Shown piece after piece: positions 53,968 to 64,000 of a stretch of DNA of 64,000 nucleotides (position 1 is its first letter; every line of letters starts with the position of its first letter). Below the pieces are notes generated by a model. It had not been told where the DNA came from and searched no databases. It was given only the letters and a program-made list of their open reading frames with translations. Origin of the DNA: Paracoccus homiensis (GTDB taxonomy: Bacteria; Pseudomonadota; Alphaproteobacteria; Rhodobacterales; Rhodobacteraceae); the NCBI RefSeq assembly GCF_900111675.1, contig NZ_FOHO01000004.1:1-64000 (forward strand), in the 5' to 3' direction. Made by a program: the position numbers and the translations under genes.

Positions 53968-54479
53968 GCGCGTGCCTTTCTCAGATGGCCGATCATGGTG
54001 GCTGCGCAGGTCGCAACCAGCAGCGCCATCGCCGGAATGATGATCAGAAAGCTCCACCAGACGGGGATTCGCAGCACCATCGACTGTTCGCCATATTCGC
54101 GCATCTCCATCCCGCCATGGACCATCCGCCACATCAGAAGCGCGGCGATCAGCAGGTAAAGCAGGTCGCCCACGGCCTCTAGCAGGTGGTTCGTGCGCGG
54201 CGCGGCCCTTTGGGTGAAGAAGTCGACAAGGACGTTGCCGCCGGTCGATTGGCACCACGGCAGAAAGCAGAAGATGGCGATGGCGCTGCCGATCTCGACC
54301 AGTTCGAAATCGCCCGGGATCGGTGCGCCCAGCAGGGTGCGCCGTGTCACACTGATCACCGTCATCAGCATCATCGCCAACAGGACCAGCCCGCCGATTC
54401 CGGCAAAGCCCCGGCACAGCGCCGCCAGCCAGCCGGGCAGGAGCACGGGATGCGCGTGTTCGGTCAGGTCTTCGGACAT
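53964..54479 (-). CDS. dctQ: TRAP transporter small permease (DctQ), pca operon
   Basis: This 171-residue protein has four helices (about 22-46, 60-78, 100-118 and 138-160) and RRTLLGAPIPGDFELVEIGS, typical DctQ features. The start is ATG 54479; the frame to 54563 crosses the dctP end. ATGA overlap with dctM shows coupling. Confidence 0.9.
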   Translation of the reverse strand: MSEDLTEHAHPVLLPGWLAALCRGFAGIGGLVLLAMMLMTVISVTRRTLLGAPIPGDFELVEIGSAIAIFCFLPWCQSTGGNVLVDFFTQRAAPRTNHLLEAVGDLLYLLIAALLMWRMVHGGMEMREYGEQSMVLRIPVWWSFLIIIPAMALLVATCAATMIGHLRKARA

Positions 54480-54501
54480 GCCGTGCCCCCTTCTTTCGGT
54501 G

Positions 54502-55530
54502 TTATTGGCCCTTGGCCTTGTCCAGCATGGCGCGTGCGTCATCCAGCATCGCCTGACCGTCATGACCCGCCTCCGTCATCGACTGCACCCAAGCGTCGAT
54601 CACCGGCTGGCTGGCGTCGCGCCACGGGGTCAGATCGCCTTCGGGGACAAGGGTGATGCTGTTTCCGGCGTCCAGGGCCTTCTGGCGTTCCTCTTGCTCG
54701 GCCGCGTCAAAGGCCGCGCCCGCGATTTCGGCCAGCGCCGCGCCGGAATTGGCATCGATCACCTGACGCAGATCTTCGGGCAGTGCGTCATATTTCGCCT
54801 GGTTCATCACCAGCGCCATGACGGAGGTCGACAACCCGCCATTCTCGGTCCCGAACTCGGTATGATCGCGGGTCACGCTTTCGATGCGCAAGCTGCCGAA
54901 CACCTCCCACGGGATGACGGCGCCGTCGATGACGCCGGTGGTCAGCGCCTGCGGCACCTCGGGGACGGGCATGCCGACGGCGGTCGCGCCAAGTGCGTTC
55001 AGACCGTCGGTCATCGTGCGCGAGGGTGCGCGGATCTTCAGCCCGTCCAGATCGGCCATCGCGGCGATGGGCCTGCCCTTGGTGTGGATCTTGTAGGCGG
55101 CAGGGGCGTGGATCAGCAGGGGGTGCACGCTGGTCAGTTCGTCCTGCATGTATTGCGCCTGATAGTCCTGCAGCGCCATCGTGGTTTCCGTGGCCGACCC
55201 CGCCATGAAGGGCAGTTCGAACGCCTCGGACACGGGAAAGCGGCCGGGCGTATAGCCGAACAGGGTCCAGCTGATATCGACGACCCCGTCACGGGCCTGA
55301 TCGAACAGTTGCGGCGGTTTGCCGCCCAGCTGCATCGAGGGATAGATCTGCACGTCGATCCGGCCCTCGGACTGTTCCTCGACAGCCTTTTCCCACGGCT
55401 CCAGCACCCCTTTCTGGATCGGCGCCTCGGCGGACAGGAAGTGGTGGACGCGCAGGGTGACCTCTTGCGCGGTGGCGGTGGTGGCGATGGCGGCGGTCGC
55501 GACCGTGGCCAGCATCAGTGACTTCATCAT
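54502..55530 (-). CDS. dctP: TRAP transporter substrate-binding protein (DctP), pca operon
   Basis: This 342-residue receptor starts MMKSLMLATVATAAIATTAT with signal cleavage after TAQ-like residues. It shows VHHFLSAEAPIQKGVLEPW, SMQLGGKPPQLFDQARDGVV (family motif near residue 70), GLKIRAPSRTMTDGLNALGA with the substrate Arg, and LTTGVIDGAVIPWEVFGSL. GGGAGGAACGCAG precedes ATG 55530, which overlaps the pcaB stop (ATGA). Likely binds an aromatic carboxylate. Confidence 0.93.
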   Translation of the reverse strand: MMKSLMLATVATAAIATTATAQEVTLRVHHFLSAEAPIQKGVLEPWEKAVEEQSEGRIDVQIYPSMQLGGKPPQLFDQARDGVVDISWTLFGYTPGRFPVSEAFELPFMAGSATETTMALQDYQAQYMQDELTSVHPLLIHAPAAYKIHTKGRPIAAMADLDGLKIRAPSRTMTDGLNALGATAVGMPVPEVPQALTTGVIDGAVIPWEVFGSLRIESVTRDHTEFGTENGGLSTSVMALVMNQAKYDALPEDLRQVIDANSGAALAEIAGAAFDAAEQEERQKALDAGNSITLVPEGDLTPWRDASQPVIDAWVQSMTEAGHDGQAMLDDARAMLDKAKGQ

Positions 55531-56831
55531 CTGCGTTCCTCCCATGATGATTGGTTTCGGGCCTGCGTGGTCGCATCGCCCGTATTCGCCGCGGGGCTCA
55601 GGATCTGCGCCCAGTCATGCCCCGGCTGCAGATCGTGCAGTGCCTGCGCAAGGGTTGTGTCGCCCTCTGCGGCAACCCGCGCCAAGGCCTGCGCCACGAT
55701 GCGCAGAGCTTTGTCGCGCGGGATGTGGCGGGTCAGGTAAAATCCCGCGGCCTCGGCCAGCATCGCGCCGCGATCACGGGCAAAACTGTCGGCAATAGCC
55801 TGCGGGTTCGGTGTCAGGTTGTGCGTCAGATCCTGCGCAAGCCGCAGCGCCGCACCGGTCCGGATCAGCATCTGGGGCAGGGTCTGCCATTCCAGCGCAA
55901 GCGCGGTGCCGTCGCGTTCCTGCGCATGGATCATCGCCTGATGGATGGTGCCGACCGCACCCGCATTCAGCCGCGCGAGACTGACCAGAGCCTCGGCCGC
56001 GACGGGGTTCGATTTCTGCGGCATGGTCGAGGATCCGCCACCGATGCCCGCATGCACTTCCCCGACCTCGGACTGGCCCAGAAGGATCAGATCGGCCCCC
56101 ATCTTGCCAAGCGTGCCCGTCACCATCGACAGCCAGCCGGCCAGTTCCGCAATCGCATCGCGGGTCGCGTGCCACGGGATGTCGGGCGCGTTCAGCCCCA
56201 GATCAGCGGCCACCGCGCGGCGCAGCGCAGGCATCTGCGGCGCCAATGCGGCCCCGGTTCCCGCCGCGCCGTAAAGCGAGATGTTCAGCAGCCGTGGCCG
56301 CAATTCCGCCAATCGGTCCAGATGGCGCGGCAAGGGCGCGCGCCAGACCGCGATCTTGGCACCCAGTGTCGTCGGGGCGGCGATCTGGAAACGGGTCCGC
56401 GCGGGCATGGCCAGATCGGCATGCGCCTGCGCCTTCCGGGTCAGAATGTCGTGCAGCGCGGTCAGACGGTCTTGCAGGATCGACAGCACATCGCGCGTCT
56501 GCAGGATCGACGCGCTGTCTTGTATATCCTGCGATGTCGCGCCGAAATGCACCCAGTCGGCATCCATGCCGCAGGCCTTTTTCAGCGTCGCGATCAAGGG
56601 CTGCGCTGCGATGCCGGCCCTGGCCGCCCCCGCGATCAGCGCGGCGGGGTCGGGGTTCAGCGTTGCGGCGACCGCCGCGATCCGTGTCGCGGCGTCGGTG
56701 GGGATGATGCCCAACACACCCTGCGCACGGGCCAGCGCGGCCTCGACCTGCAGCATCGCGGACAGTTGCGCCGGGGCGTCCAGCCGCCGCGCAACCTCGT
56801 CATCGTCGAAAAGCCGGTCCATCAGAATCAT
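55527..56831 (-). CDS. pcaB: 3-carboxy-cis,cis-muconate cycloisomerase
   Basis: This 434-residue member of the fumarase/aspartase superfamily has the signature GGGSSTMPQKSNPVAAEALV (Ser loop), and WVHFGATSQDIQDSASIL. PcaB converts 3-carboxy-cis,cis-muconate to 4-carboxymuconolactone in the protocatechuate branch. It overlaps the BKACE stop by four bases (ATGA at 56831) and dctP by four. The C-terminal half is shorter than in some PcaB. Placement in a full pca set gives the assignment. Confidence 0.93.
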   Translation of the reverse strand: MILMDRLFDDDEVARRLDAPAQLSAMLQVEAALARAQGVLGIIPTDAATRIAAVAATLNPDPAALIAGAARAGIAAQPLIATLKKACGMDADWVHFGATSQDIQDSASILQTRDVLSILQDRLTALHDILTRKAQAHADLAMPARTRFQIAAPTTLGAKIAVWRAPLPRHLDRLAELRPRLLNISLYGAAGTGAALAPQMPALRRAVAADLGLNAPDIPWHATRDAIAELAGWLSMVTGTLGKMGADLILLGQSEVGEVHAGIGGGSSTMPQKSNPVAAEALVSLARLNAGAVGTIHQAMIHAQERDGTALALEWQTLPQMLIRTGAALRLAQDLTHNLTPNPQAIADSFARDRGAMLAEAAGFYLTRHIPRDKALRIVAQALARVAAEGDTTLAQALHDLQPGHDWAQILSPAANTGDATTQARNQSSWEERR

Positions 56832-57661
56832 GCCGCCCGCAATCCCAATATCTGTCGCGCCTGCGCCGGGGTGGCGACGGGGCGATCGTATTTCTGGCAC
56901 AGCGTCGCCGCACGGGCGACCAGCGCAGCGTTCGACGGGGCCAGCCGGTCGCGATCCAACCGCACGTTATCTTCCAGCCCGGTACGAACATGTCCGCCCG
57001 AGGAAATCGCCCAGTCGTTCAAGATGATCTGGTTCGGACCGATCCCCGCTGCGCACCAAGGAATATCATTCCCAAACAATCTTTTGACCGTATGAACATA
57101 GAAATTGAATACCTCGCGATCGACTGGCGTCGCGTTCTTGACGCCCATCACGAATTGCACATAGGGGCGATCCTTGATGCGACCTTCATCGTGCATTCTG
57201 GCGGCCTGAAAAATATGACTTAGATCAAATGCTTCTATCTCAGGTTTGATCTTGTATGTCAGCATTTGACCCGCCAGCCAATCGACCAGATCTGGCGGAT
57301 TTTCATAGACGCGGCTTGGGAAGTTGTTCGACCCGACCGACAAGCTGGCCATGTCGGGCGAAAGGGACAGCATGCCGCCGCGCGTTTTGCCCGCCCCGGA
57401 CCTGCCGCCGGTTGAAAGCTGCACGATCATGCCGGGACAATGCCGTTCGATCCCCTGTTTCAGCGCGGCGAACCGGTCGGGATCGCTGCTGGGCTTTCCC
57501 TGATCGTCGCGGACATGACAATGGGCGATGGTCGCCCCGGCCTCGAACGCCGCGTGGGTGGATTCGATCTGTTCGGTGACGGTGATCGGCACGGCCGGGT
57601 TGTCAGCCTTGCTGGGCAGGCTGCCGGTGATGGCGACGCAGATGATGCAGGGGTTTGACAT
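56828..57661 (-). CDS. BKACE family beta-keto acid cleavage enzyme
   Basis: This 277-residue TIM-barrel protein of DUF849 begins PCIICVAITGSLPSKADNPA, with the zinc ligands in AGATIAHCHVRDDQG (His-x-His), MIVQLSTGGRSG and KPEIEAFDLSHIF. The family catalyses beta-keto acid + acetyl-CoA to a CoA ester + acetoacetate. In this pca operon it takes the place of pcaI/pcaJ/pcaF, and 3-oxoadipate is a known substrate class for the family. It lies 9 bases after pcaG. Confidence 0.85.
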   Translation of the reverse strand: MSNPCIICVAITGSLPSKADNPAVPITVTEQIESTHAAFEAGATIAHCHVRDDQGKPSSDPDRFAALKQGIERHCPGMIVQLSTGGRSGAGKTRGGMLSLSPDMASLSVGSNNFPSRVYENPPDLVDWLAGQMLTYKIKPEIEAFDLSHIFQAARMHDEGRIKDRPYVQFVMGVKNATPVDREVFNFYVHTVKRLFGNDIPWCAAGIGPNQIILNDWAISSGGHVRTGLEDNVRLDRDRLAPSNAALVARAATLCQKYDRPVATPAQARQILGLRAA

Positions 57662-57670
57662 GGAGAACCG

Positions 57671-58288
57671 TCAGATATCGAAGAACACGGTTTCGCCCTC
57701 GCCCTGAAGGCGGATCTCGAACCGATAGACGGGAATGTCGCCGTCCTGGTGCAAAGCGGCGATCAGGGTGGCGCGGCGATTGTCCCACTCGATCAGGTTC
57801 AGGACCGGGTCGCGGCCATTCGCCTTGGCCTCGTCGGGAAAATACATCCGTGTGTTCAGTCCGATATTGATGCCCCGCGCCACGATCCACAGGTTCAGAT
57901 GAGGTGCCTGAACGGTTCCGTTCCGCCCCGCAACCGGGCCGGGTTTCACGGTGTCGAACGACCATTCGCCGCTGTCGAAATCGGTGATGACGCGGCCCCA
58001 GCCACGAAAGCCGTCTTCGACCGTGCCGCTTTCGGGATGCGCGTAATGGCCGTCGGCGTTGGCCTGCCAGACCTCCAGCAGGACGTCCTTGACCGGGCTG
58101 CCCATGCCGTCGATGACCACCCCTTCGACCCGGATGCGGGTGCCCTTTGCGTTGGGTCCGGCGATGTCATGGCCCAGTTCCTGCCGATAGATGTCAAAGC
58201 CCGCAGCCCCCGGCGCAAGGCCGATATGAACAAAGGGGCCCGCGGTCTGCGATGCGCTTTCGCGCAGATAGGACAGGGTTTGTGGCAT
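57671..58288 (-). CDS. pcaG: Protocatechuate 3,4-dioxygenase alpha subunit
   Basis: This 205-residue intradiol dioxygenase subunit shows GAPGAAGFDIYRQELGHDIA-type N-terminus, GVVIDGMGSPVKDVLLEVWQ, ANADGHYAHPESG and HLNLWIVARGINIGLNTRMY. Alpha subunits lack the iron ligands but shape the active site. One base separates its start from the pcaH stop. Partner of PcaH in (alpha-beta-Fe) complexes. Confidence 0.95.
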   Translation of the reverse strand: MPQTLSYLRESASQTAGPFVHIGLAPGAAGFDIYRQELGHDIAGPNAKGTRIRVEGVVIDGMGSPVKDVLLEVWQANADGHYAHPESGTVEDGFRGWGRVITDFDSGEWSFDTVKPGPVAGRNGTVQAPHLNLWIVARGINIGLNTRMYFPDEAKANGRDPVLNLIEWDNRRATLIAALHQDGDIPVYRFEIRLQGEGETVFFDI

Positions 58289-58289
58289 C

Positions 58290-59012
58290 TCAGTTCCCCT
58301 CTGGCCGGTTTTCGAACCATGTCGAGCGCCGGCCGCGCAGCACGATGTCGAATTTGTAGGCGATGGAATCCAGCGGGATCGTGGCGTTCAGGTCCAGCTT
58401 GGCGATCAGCTGTTCGATGGCCTCGGGGTCAGGGATGGTCTGCACGATCGGGCATTTCGGGATCAGGGGATCTCCTTCGAAATACAGTTGTGTGATCAGC
58501 CGTTGCGCGAAGGCGGTGCCGAAGACCGAGACATGAATATGTGCGGGCCGCCAGTTATTGACCCAGTTGCGCCACGGATAGGCGCCGGGTTTCACGGTGC
58601 GAAAGGCGTACTGGCCGTTCTGGTCGGTCAGGGTGCGACCGCAACCACCGAAATTCGGGTCGATCGGCGCAAGATAGCTGTCCTTCTTGTGGCGATAGCG
58701 CCCGCCGGCATTGGCTTGCCAGATCTCGACCAGCGTGCCGGGCACGGGGCGTGCATTTTCATCCAGCACGCGACCGTGAACGATGATCCGTTCCCCGACC
58801 GGGTCGCCCGTGTGGGCGTAGTTACTGATCAGATCGTTGTCGATGGGGTCGATATCGCCATGTCCGAATGTCGGCCCGGTCACCTCGCTGACAGTGTTTT
58901 CCAGCGAAATCATCGAATAGCGCGGGCTGCGTGCGACCGAGGTCTTGTAGTCAGGGGTCAGCGCGGGCGGATGCAGGCGGCGGTCGCGCTGATAGAAATC
59001 GGCGGGGGTCAT
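58290..59012 (-). CDS. pcaH: Protocatechuate 3,4-dioxygenase beta subunit
   Basis: This 240-residue catalytic subunit carries Fe(III) ligands in the family positions: Tyr in [15 protein letters not shown], Tyr in [14 protein letters not shown] and His-x-His in [11 protein letters not shown]. It opens protocatechuate between the hydroxyls. Overlaps pcaC by four bases. [17 protein letters not shown] is the usual N-terminal arm. Confidence 0.96.
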   Translation of the reverse strand: MTPADFYQRDRRLHPPALTPDYKTSVARSPRYSMISLENTVSEVTGPTFGHGDIDPIDNDLISNYAHTGDPVGERIIVHGRVLDENARPVPGTLVEIWQANAGGRYRHKKDSYLAPIDPNFGGCGRTLTDQNGQYAFRTVKPGAYPWRNWVNNWRPAHIHVSVFGTAFAQRLITQLYFEGDPLIPKCPIVQTIPDPEAIEQLIAKLDLNATIPLDSIAYKFDIVLRGRRSTWFENRPEGN

Positions 59013-59398
59013 GCCTTGTCTTCCTTGGCGTCCATCTGGGCGAAGGTCTGCTTTGCCAGCTTCAGGGCGTGATTGGCGCGGGGCACCCCGGCATAGATCG
59101 CGACATGCTGAAACGCCTCCAGCACGTCGCGGCGGCTGGCCCCGGTGCGGGCGGTGGCGCGGATATGCATGGGGATCTCATCGAAATTTCCGGTGGCGGC
59201 CAGCAGCGCCAGCGTCAGCATGGACCGTTCGCGCAGGCTGATCCCGTCGCTGGCCCAGACGGTGCCCCAGGCGGCCTGCGTGATCAGGTCCTGAAAGGGT
59301 TGGTCGAAATCGGACATCTCGGCCTCGGCCCGGTCCACATGGGCGTCCCCCAGAACCTGTCGCCGCACCTGAAGGCCGCGGTCATAGCGATCAGACAT
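59009..59398 (-). CDS. pcaC: 4-carboxymuconolactone decarboxylase
   Basis: This 129-residue AhpD-fold protein has [40 protein letters not shown] and [20 protein letters not shown], all PcaC hallmarks. It decarboxylates 4-carboxymuconolactone to 3-oxoadipate enol-lactone. Start ATG 59398 overlaps pcaD by eight bases. Confidence 0.95.
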   Translation of the reverse strand: MSDRYDRGLQVRRQVLGDAHVDRAEAEMSDFDQPFQDLITQAAWGTVWASDGISLRERSMLTLALLAATGNFDEIPMHIRATARTGASRRDVLEAFQHVAIYAGVPRANHALKLAKQTFAQMDAKEDKA

Positions 59399-60178
59399 GA
59401 CCGATCCTTTCCAGAAAACGGGTGATGATGGCGGCATGTTCGGCGGGGCATTCGACGCAAGGGATGTGACCCGCGCCCGGAATAACCGCATATTCGGCAT
59501 CGGGGATCAGGTCGGCGGTGCCCTGCACCAGAACGGGCGGCGTCGCCCCGTCCAGTGCGCCCGCGATCACCTGCACCGGCAGGCGCAGGCGGGCGACGGC
59601 GTCGCGCAGATCGGCATCGGCGATGGCCTGACAGCAGGCGATGTAACCATCCTGCGGTTGACGTTCCAACATCCGCCGCCACGGGCCGTCGCGACCGTTG
59701 GCCCGAAACGCGGGCGAAAACCAGCGCTGCATCGTCGGGCCCGCGATGCTGGTCAGTCCGGCCGCGCGGATCTGCGCGATGCGGTCTTGCCACATCTGCG
59801 CCTCGCCGATTTGCGCTGCGCTGTTCGAAATCACCAGCCCGGCCACCAGATCGCCATGCCGCGCCGCTAGGGATTGCCCGATCAGCCCGCCGATCGACAA
59901 GCCGACGAAGGCCACCCGCGACAGGTTCAGATGCCGAAGAAGCCCCGCCGCGTCATCGGCCAGTTGATCGATGCTGCAGGGGCCGGGGCAGTGTTCGGAC
60001 AGGCCATGCCCGCGCTTGTCATAGCGGATGATCCGCAGCCCGGCGGGCAGATGCGGGATCAGCGCGTCCCAAACCCGCAGATCCGTTCCCAGCGAATTCG
60101 AGAACATCACCGCAGGGCCGTTCGGCGGCCCCTGATCGGCGTAATGCAGGTCGACATTGTTCACATGGGCGGTCAGCA

Positions 60179-60179
<1 letters not shown>
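59391..60179 (-). CDS. pcaD: 3-oxoadipate enol-lactonase
   Basis: This 262-residue alpha/beta hydrolase has VMFSNSLGTDLRVWDALIPH, the nucleophile elbow GLSIGG, the acid in GALDGATPPVL and the base in GAGHIPCVE. It hydrolyses the enol-lactone to 3-oxoadipate. ATG 60179 overlaps the pobA stop by one base (TGATG), so the longer frame to 60320 is not used. Confidence 0.95.
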
Positions 60180-62363
<2,184 letters not shown>

Positions 62364-62369
<6 letters not shown>

Positions 62370-63218
62370 GGCCCGACCGGGCGGGATCAGGCCGCGTGCG
62401 AAATCAGCCGTTTGACGGGCGTCGATCTGACATTCGCGCACCAGCCAGTCGAAATGTTCGATCAGCGAGGCCACACGCGCCCGTTCGCGCAATGACAGGT
62501 AGAACTTGCCGACATAGATGATCCCCAGCGCGTTGCCAAAGACCGTGACCGGGGCGCTGAAGGCCTGCCGCTTGTCGAACAGAAAGATGCGCAGGCGCGG
62601 AAACAGCGCCTCACATTGGTCGGCAAAGAACTGCAATTGCTGGCGGCGGTGGTCGGGATGCAGATTGGCGTAATAGCCGCTGCCTTCGGCACAGGCGGTC
62701 AATTCCTGCACCGGCATCGCGATCTCGTAATCGGCCTCGCCCCGGCGGACCCAGTCGAAATAGCTGTGCGCCGTGCCGATGATCTGACGGATCGTGTCGG
62801 GCGTGCTGGCCGCATATTCCCATTCCAGAAGGGCGGGGATCTTCAACATCTCGGGCAGGGTGGCGGGCACATGGCGGATCTTGCTGCCGACGGCCTCCTG
62901 ATGCCATTCGATGATCTGGGCATCCGCCGCGTCGCGTTCCGCAGGGCTAAGCCCCAGTGCCGAGGCCAGGATGTCGCCCGCAGGCTCGGGCCGGTTCGTC
63001 AGTCCCAGCAACCAGTCCAGGCTGACCCCCAGCGTTTCGGCCATATCCGCTGCCAGCTGGGCATTGGGCAGTCGCGGGGCATCGCCCTTCAGAAGCTGCC
63101 CGATGGTCGAGCGGTCGACCCCCGTGGCCCGCGCAAGCCCGCTTTTGGTGACGCCGTGGTCGGTCATGGCCTGATGCAGGCGCAGGCGAAAGGTCTGATG
63201 TCGATCACGGCTAGCCAT
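62364..63218 (-). CDS. XRE-family transcriptional regulator
   Basis: This 284-residue protein has an N-terminal Cro/C1 helix-turn-helix (MTDHGVTKSGLARATGVDRS, TIGQLLKGDAP, AADMAETLGVSLDWLLGLTN) and a 200-residue C-terminal domain (WEYAASTPDTIRQIIGTAHS, RVASLIEHFDWLVRECQIDA) of unknown ligand. It overlaps the end of the PcaQ-like gene by 6 bases (convergent). ATG 63218 is chosen; a longer frame to 63266 has no RBS. Target unknown. Confidence 0.85.
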
Positions 63219-63332
63219 AACGCAACAGTGCAGATTATTCACAACAACGCAAATAAATTGCTGCAAATTCCCCGAATTTTCGCTGCGACGAGATCAGGCT
63301 ATGGCTGATCCGTCTTAACGATCGGGGGAAAG

Positions 63333-63545
63333 ATGGAAAGCAAGGCGCGCATCGCAATCAAGGCTTTGACCTGGCAATTGCTGGGATTGGCGGTGATGAT
63401 CGTGATCGGCTTCATCTTTACCGGCTCGGTCCGGGCGGGGGGCGGCATCGCGATCGTCAGCGCCGTGACCGGTTATCTGTGCTATTTCGGGCATGAAATG
63501 ATCTGGTCGCGGATCGCCTGGGGGCGCCGCCAGGGCCTCAAGTGA
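63333..63545 (+). CDS. DUF2061 small membrane protein
   Basis: This 70-residue protein begins MESKARIAIKALTWQLLGLA and has two helices (about 12-32 and 38-56) with YLCYFGHEMIWSRIAWG, matching DUF2061. GGGGGAAAG lies before the ATG. Function unknown. A bidirectional terminator follows. Confidence 0.9.
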   Translation: MESKARIAIKALTWQLLGLAVMIVIGFIFTGSVRAGGGIAIVSAVTGYLCYFGHEMIWSRIAWGRRQGLK

Positions 63546-63569
63546 CCCTGCCGTCGATCCGGCAGGGTC
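63544..63569. terminator. Bidirectional terminator-like hairpin
   Basis: GACCCTGCCG-(TCGATC)-CGGCAGGGTC is a perfect 10-bp stem that overlaps the DUF2061 stop codon and lies 8 bases after the stop of the convergent small gene. No strong T-run on either side. Confidence 0.6.
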
Positions 63570-63576
63570 GGCTGCG

Positions 63577-63708
63577 TCACTGAAACGCGGCAGCGCCGCC
63601 GATCAGGGCGGTCATGACGATCAGAAAGATCGCCCAGTGCAGCAGGGTCTGGCGCACGGCGGATTTCGCCGCAGGTTTCTGACCCCGCGTGTCGGGGGTG
63701 TCGTCCAT
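63577..63708 (-). CDS. Small 43-residue membrane protein
   Basis: ATG 63708 to TGA 63577 encodes 43 residues: a hydrophilic start (MDDTPDTRGQKPAAKSAVRQ) and one C-terminal membrane helix (about 22-42, LLHWAIFLIVMTALIGG). AGGATCTCC precedes it. Convergent with the DUF2061 gene, sharing one hairpin. No family recognised. Confidence 0.55.
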   Translation of the reverse strand: MDDTPDTRGQKPAAKSAVRQTLLHWAIFLIVMTALIGGAAAFQ

Positions 63709-63762
63709 TTTTGGAGATCCTGAATAACTGTAAGGTGATCCGCACCATGGGCGCGGGCGGCA

Positions 63763-64000
63763 TCACATCACAGGCGGCGCGCGGGGCTTGCCTTTGATCG
63801 GCGTCGTTGCATGTGCGACGGGCTGATCGGGCACTGGCCACGCGCCGCGGGCCCATGACGGGCGCGGCGCGTTGATCCGCGTCTGTGGCGGCAATGCATC
63901 GGGCGTGCCTTGCCGATCAACCGTCGCATGGACCTGCCGCGACAGATTATCTGACAGCATATGGCGCAGAGGCTGCCACAGACCGTCGGAAGCATCGCCC
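63763..64000 (-). CDS. C-terminal end of a hypothetical protein (runs off window)
   Basis: The frame is open from the window edge to a TGA at 63763 and reads GDASDGLWQPLRHMLSDNLS, RQVHATVDRQGTPDALPPQT, then a Pro/Arg-rich tail. It has no recognised domain. Coding status depends on the sequence beyond 64000; a shorter version could start at 63960. Given as low confidence. Confidence 0.35.
   Translation of the reverse strand, partial: GDASDGLWQPLRHMLSDNLSRQVHATVDRQGTPDALPPQTRINAPRPSWARGAWPVPDQPVAHATTPIKGKPRAPPVM

Overview
The window looks like chromosome, chromid or megaplasmid DNA of a GC-rich alphaproteobacterium of the Rhodobacteraceae, Paracoccus-like. The evidence is uniformly high GC, an NDUFS4-type complex I accessory subunit, a DUF6525-type small protein, a pca/pob cluster of alphaproteobacterial type with a PcaQ-like regulator, and many periplasmic-binding-protein carboxylate transporters (TRAP and TTT). 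Genus assignment is inference. No rRNA, tRNA or CRISPR was recognised.

Layout. 1-1270: IS3-family 3' end next to a decayed, internally deleted IS66 element. 1.4-4.2 kb: formylglycine-generating enzyme and a ClC channel with CBS domains (both minus). 4.4-11.5 kb: dctPQM TRAP transporter with an RraA-like protein, a divergent LysR gene, then an ornithine-cyclodeaminase-like and an M20 hydantoinase/carbamoylase-like pair. 11.8-18.6 kb: LysR divergent from a tctC-tctB-tctA / sulfatase / FMN 2-hydroxyacid oxidase operon. 18.7-25.1 kb: tcuB-tcuA with a divergent LysR, then GntR divergent from an AbrB-type membrane protein with a clear operator between them. 24-30.2 kb: six-gene minus operon (tctC, fused tctA-tctB, prpF-like, usp, a 53-aa gene, 2-hydroxyacid dehydrogenase), divergent from a TctD/TctE-like two-component system. 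32.5-35.6 kb: COG0523 GTPase with a possible Zur site, DUF6525-like gene, SH3 lipoprotein and homocysteine S-methyltransferase. 35.7-40.7 kb: a NUDIX/NrtR-like repressor divergent from an unusual cassette (J-domain-like protein, VWA protein, PurA paralogue), facing a MYG1-family gene. 40.8-47.4 kb: complex I subunit, siderophore-interacting protein, orphan tyrosine recombinase, LysR/YeiH pair, aldose epimerase, pirin. 47.5-51.8 kb: nrdHIEF behind a cobalamin riboswitch, back to back with a TPP riboswitch before thiD. 52.6-62.4 kb: one compact minus operon pobA-pcaDCHG-BKACE-pcaB-dctPQM with a divergent PcaQ-like LysR gene. 62.4-64 kb: XRE regulator and small membrane proteins.

Themes. Most of the window is catabolic and transport DNA for carboxylates: five binding-protein-dependent carboxylate systems or part-systems (two TRAP, two TTT, one AbrB-type protein) each sit beside enzymes and a dedicated regulator. 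The pca operon can take 4-hydroxybenzoate to 3-oxoadipate. It has no pcaIJ/pcaF, but carries a BKACE enzyme that could cleave 3-oxoadipate with acetyl-CoA. The sulfatase operon and the formylglycine-generating enzyme together suggest use of a sulfated hydroxy-carboxylate.

The most system-like candidate for something undescribed is the NrtR-like repressor cassette at 35.7-40.7 kb. The best-supported regulatory finding is the pair of divergent vitamin riboswitches between nrdH and thiD.
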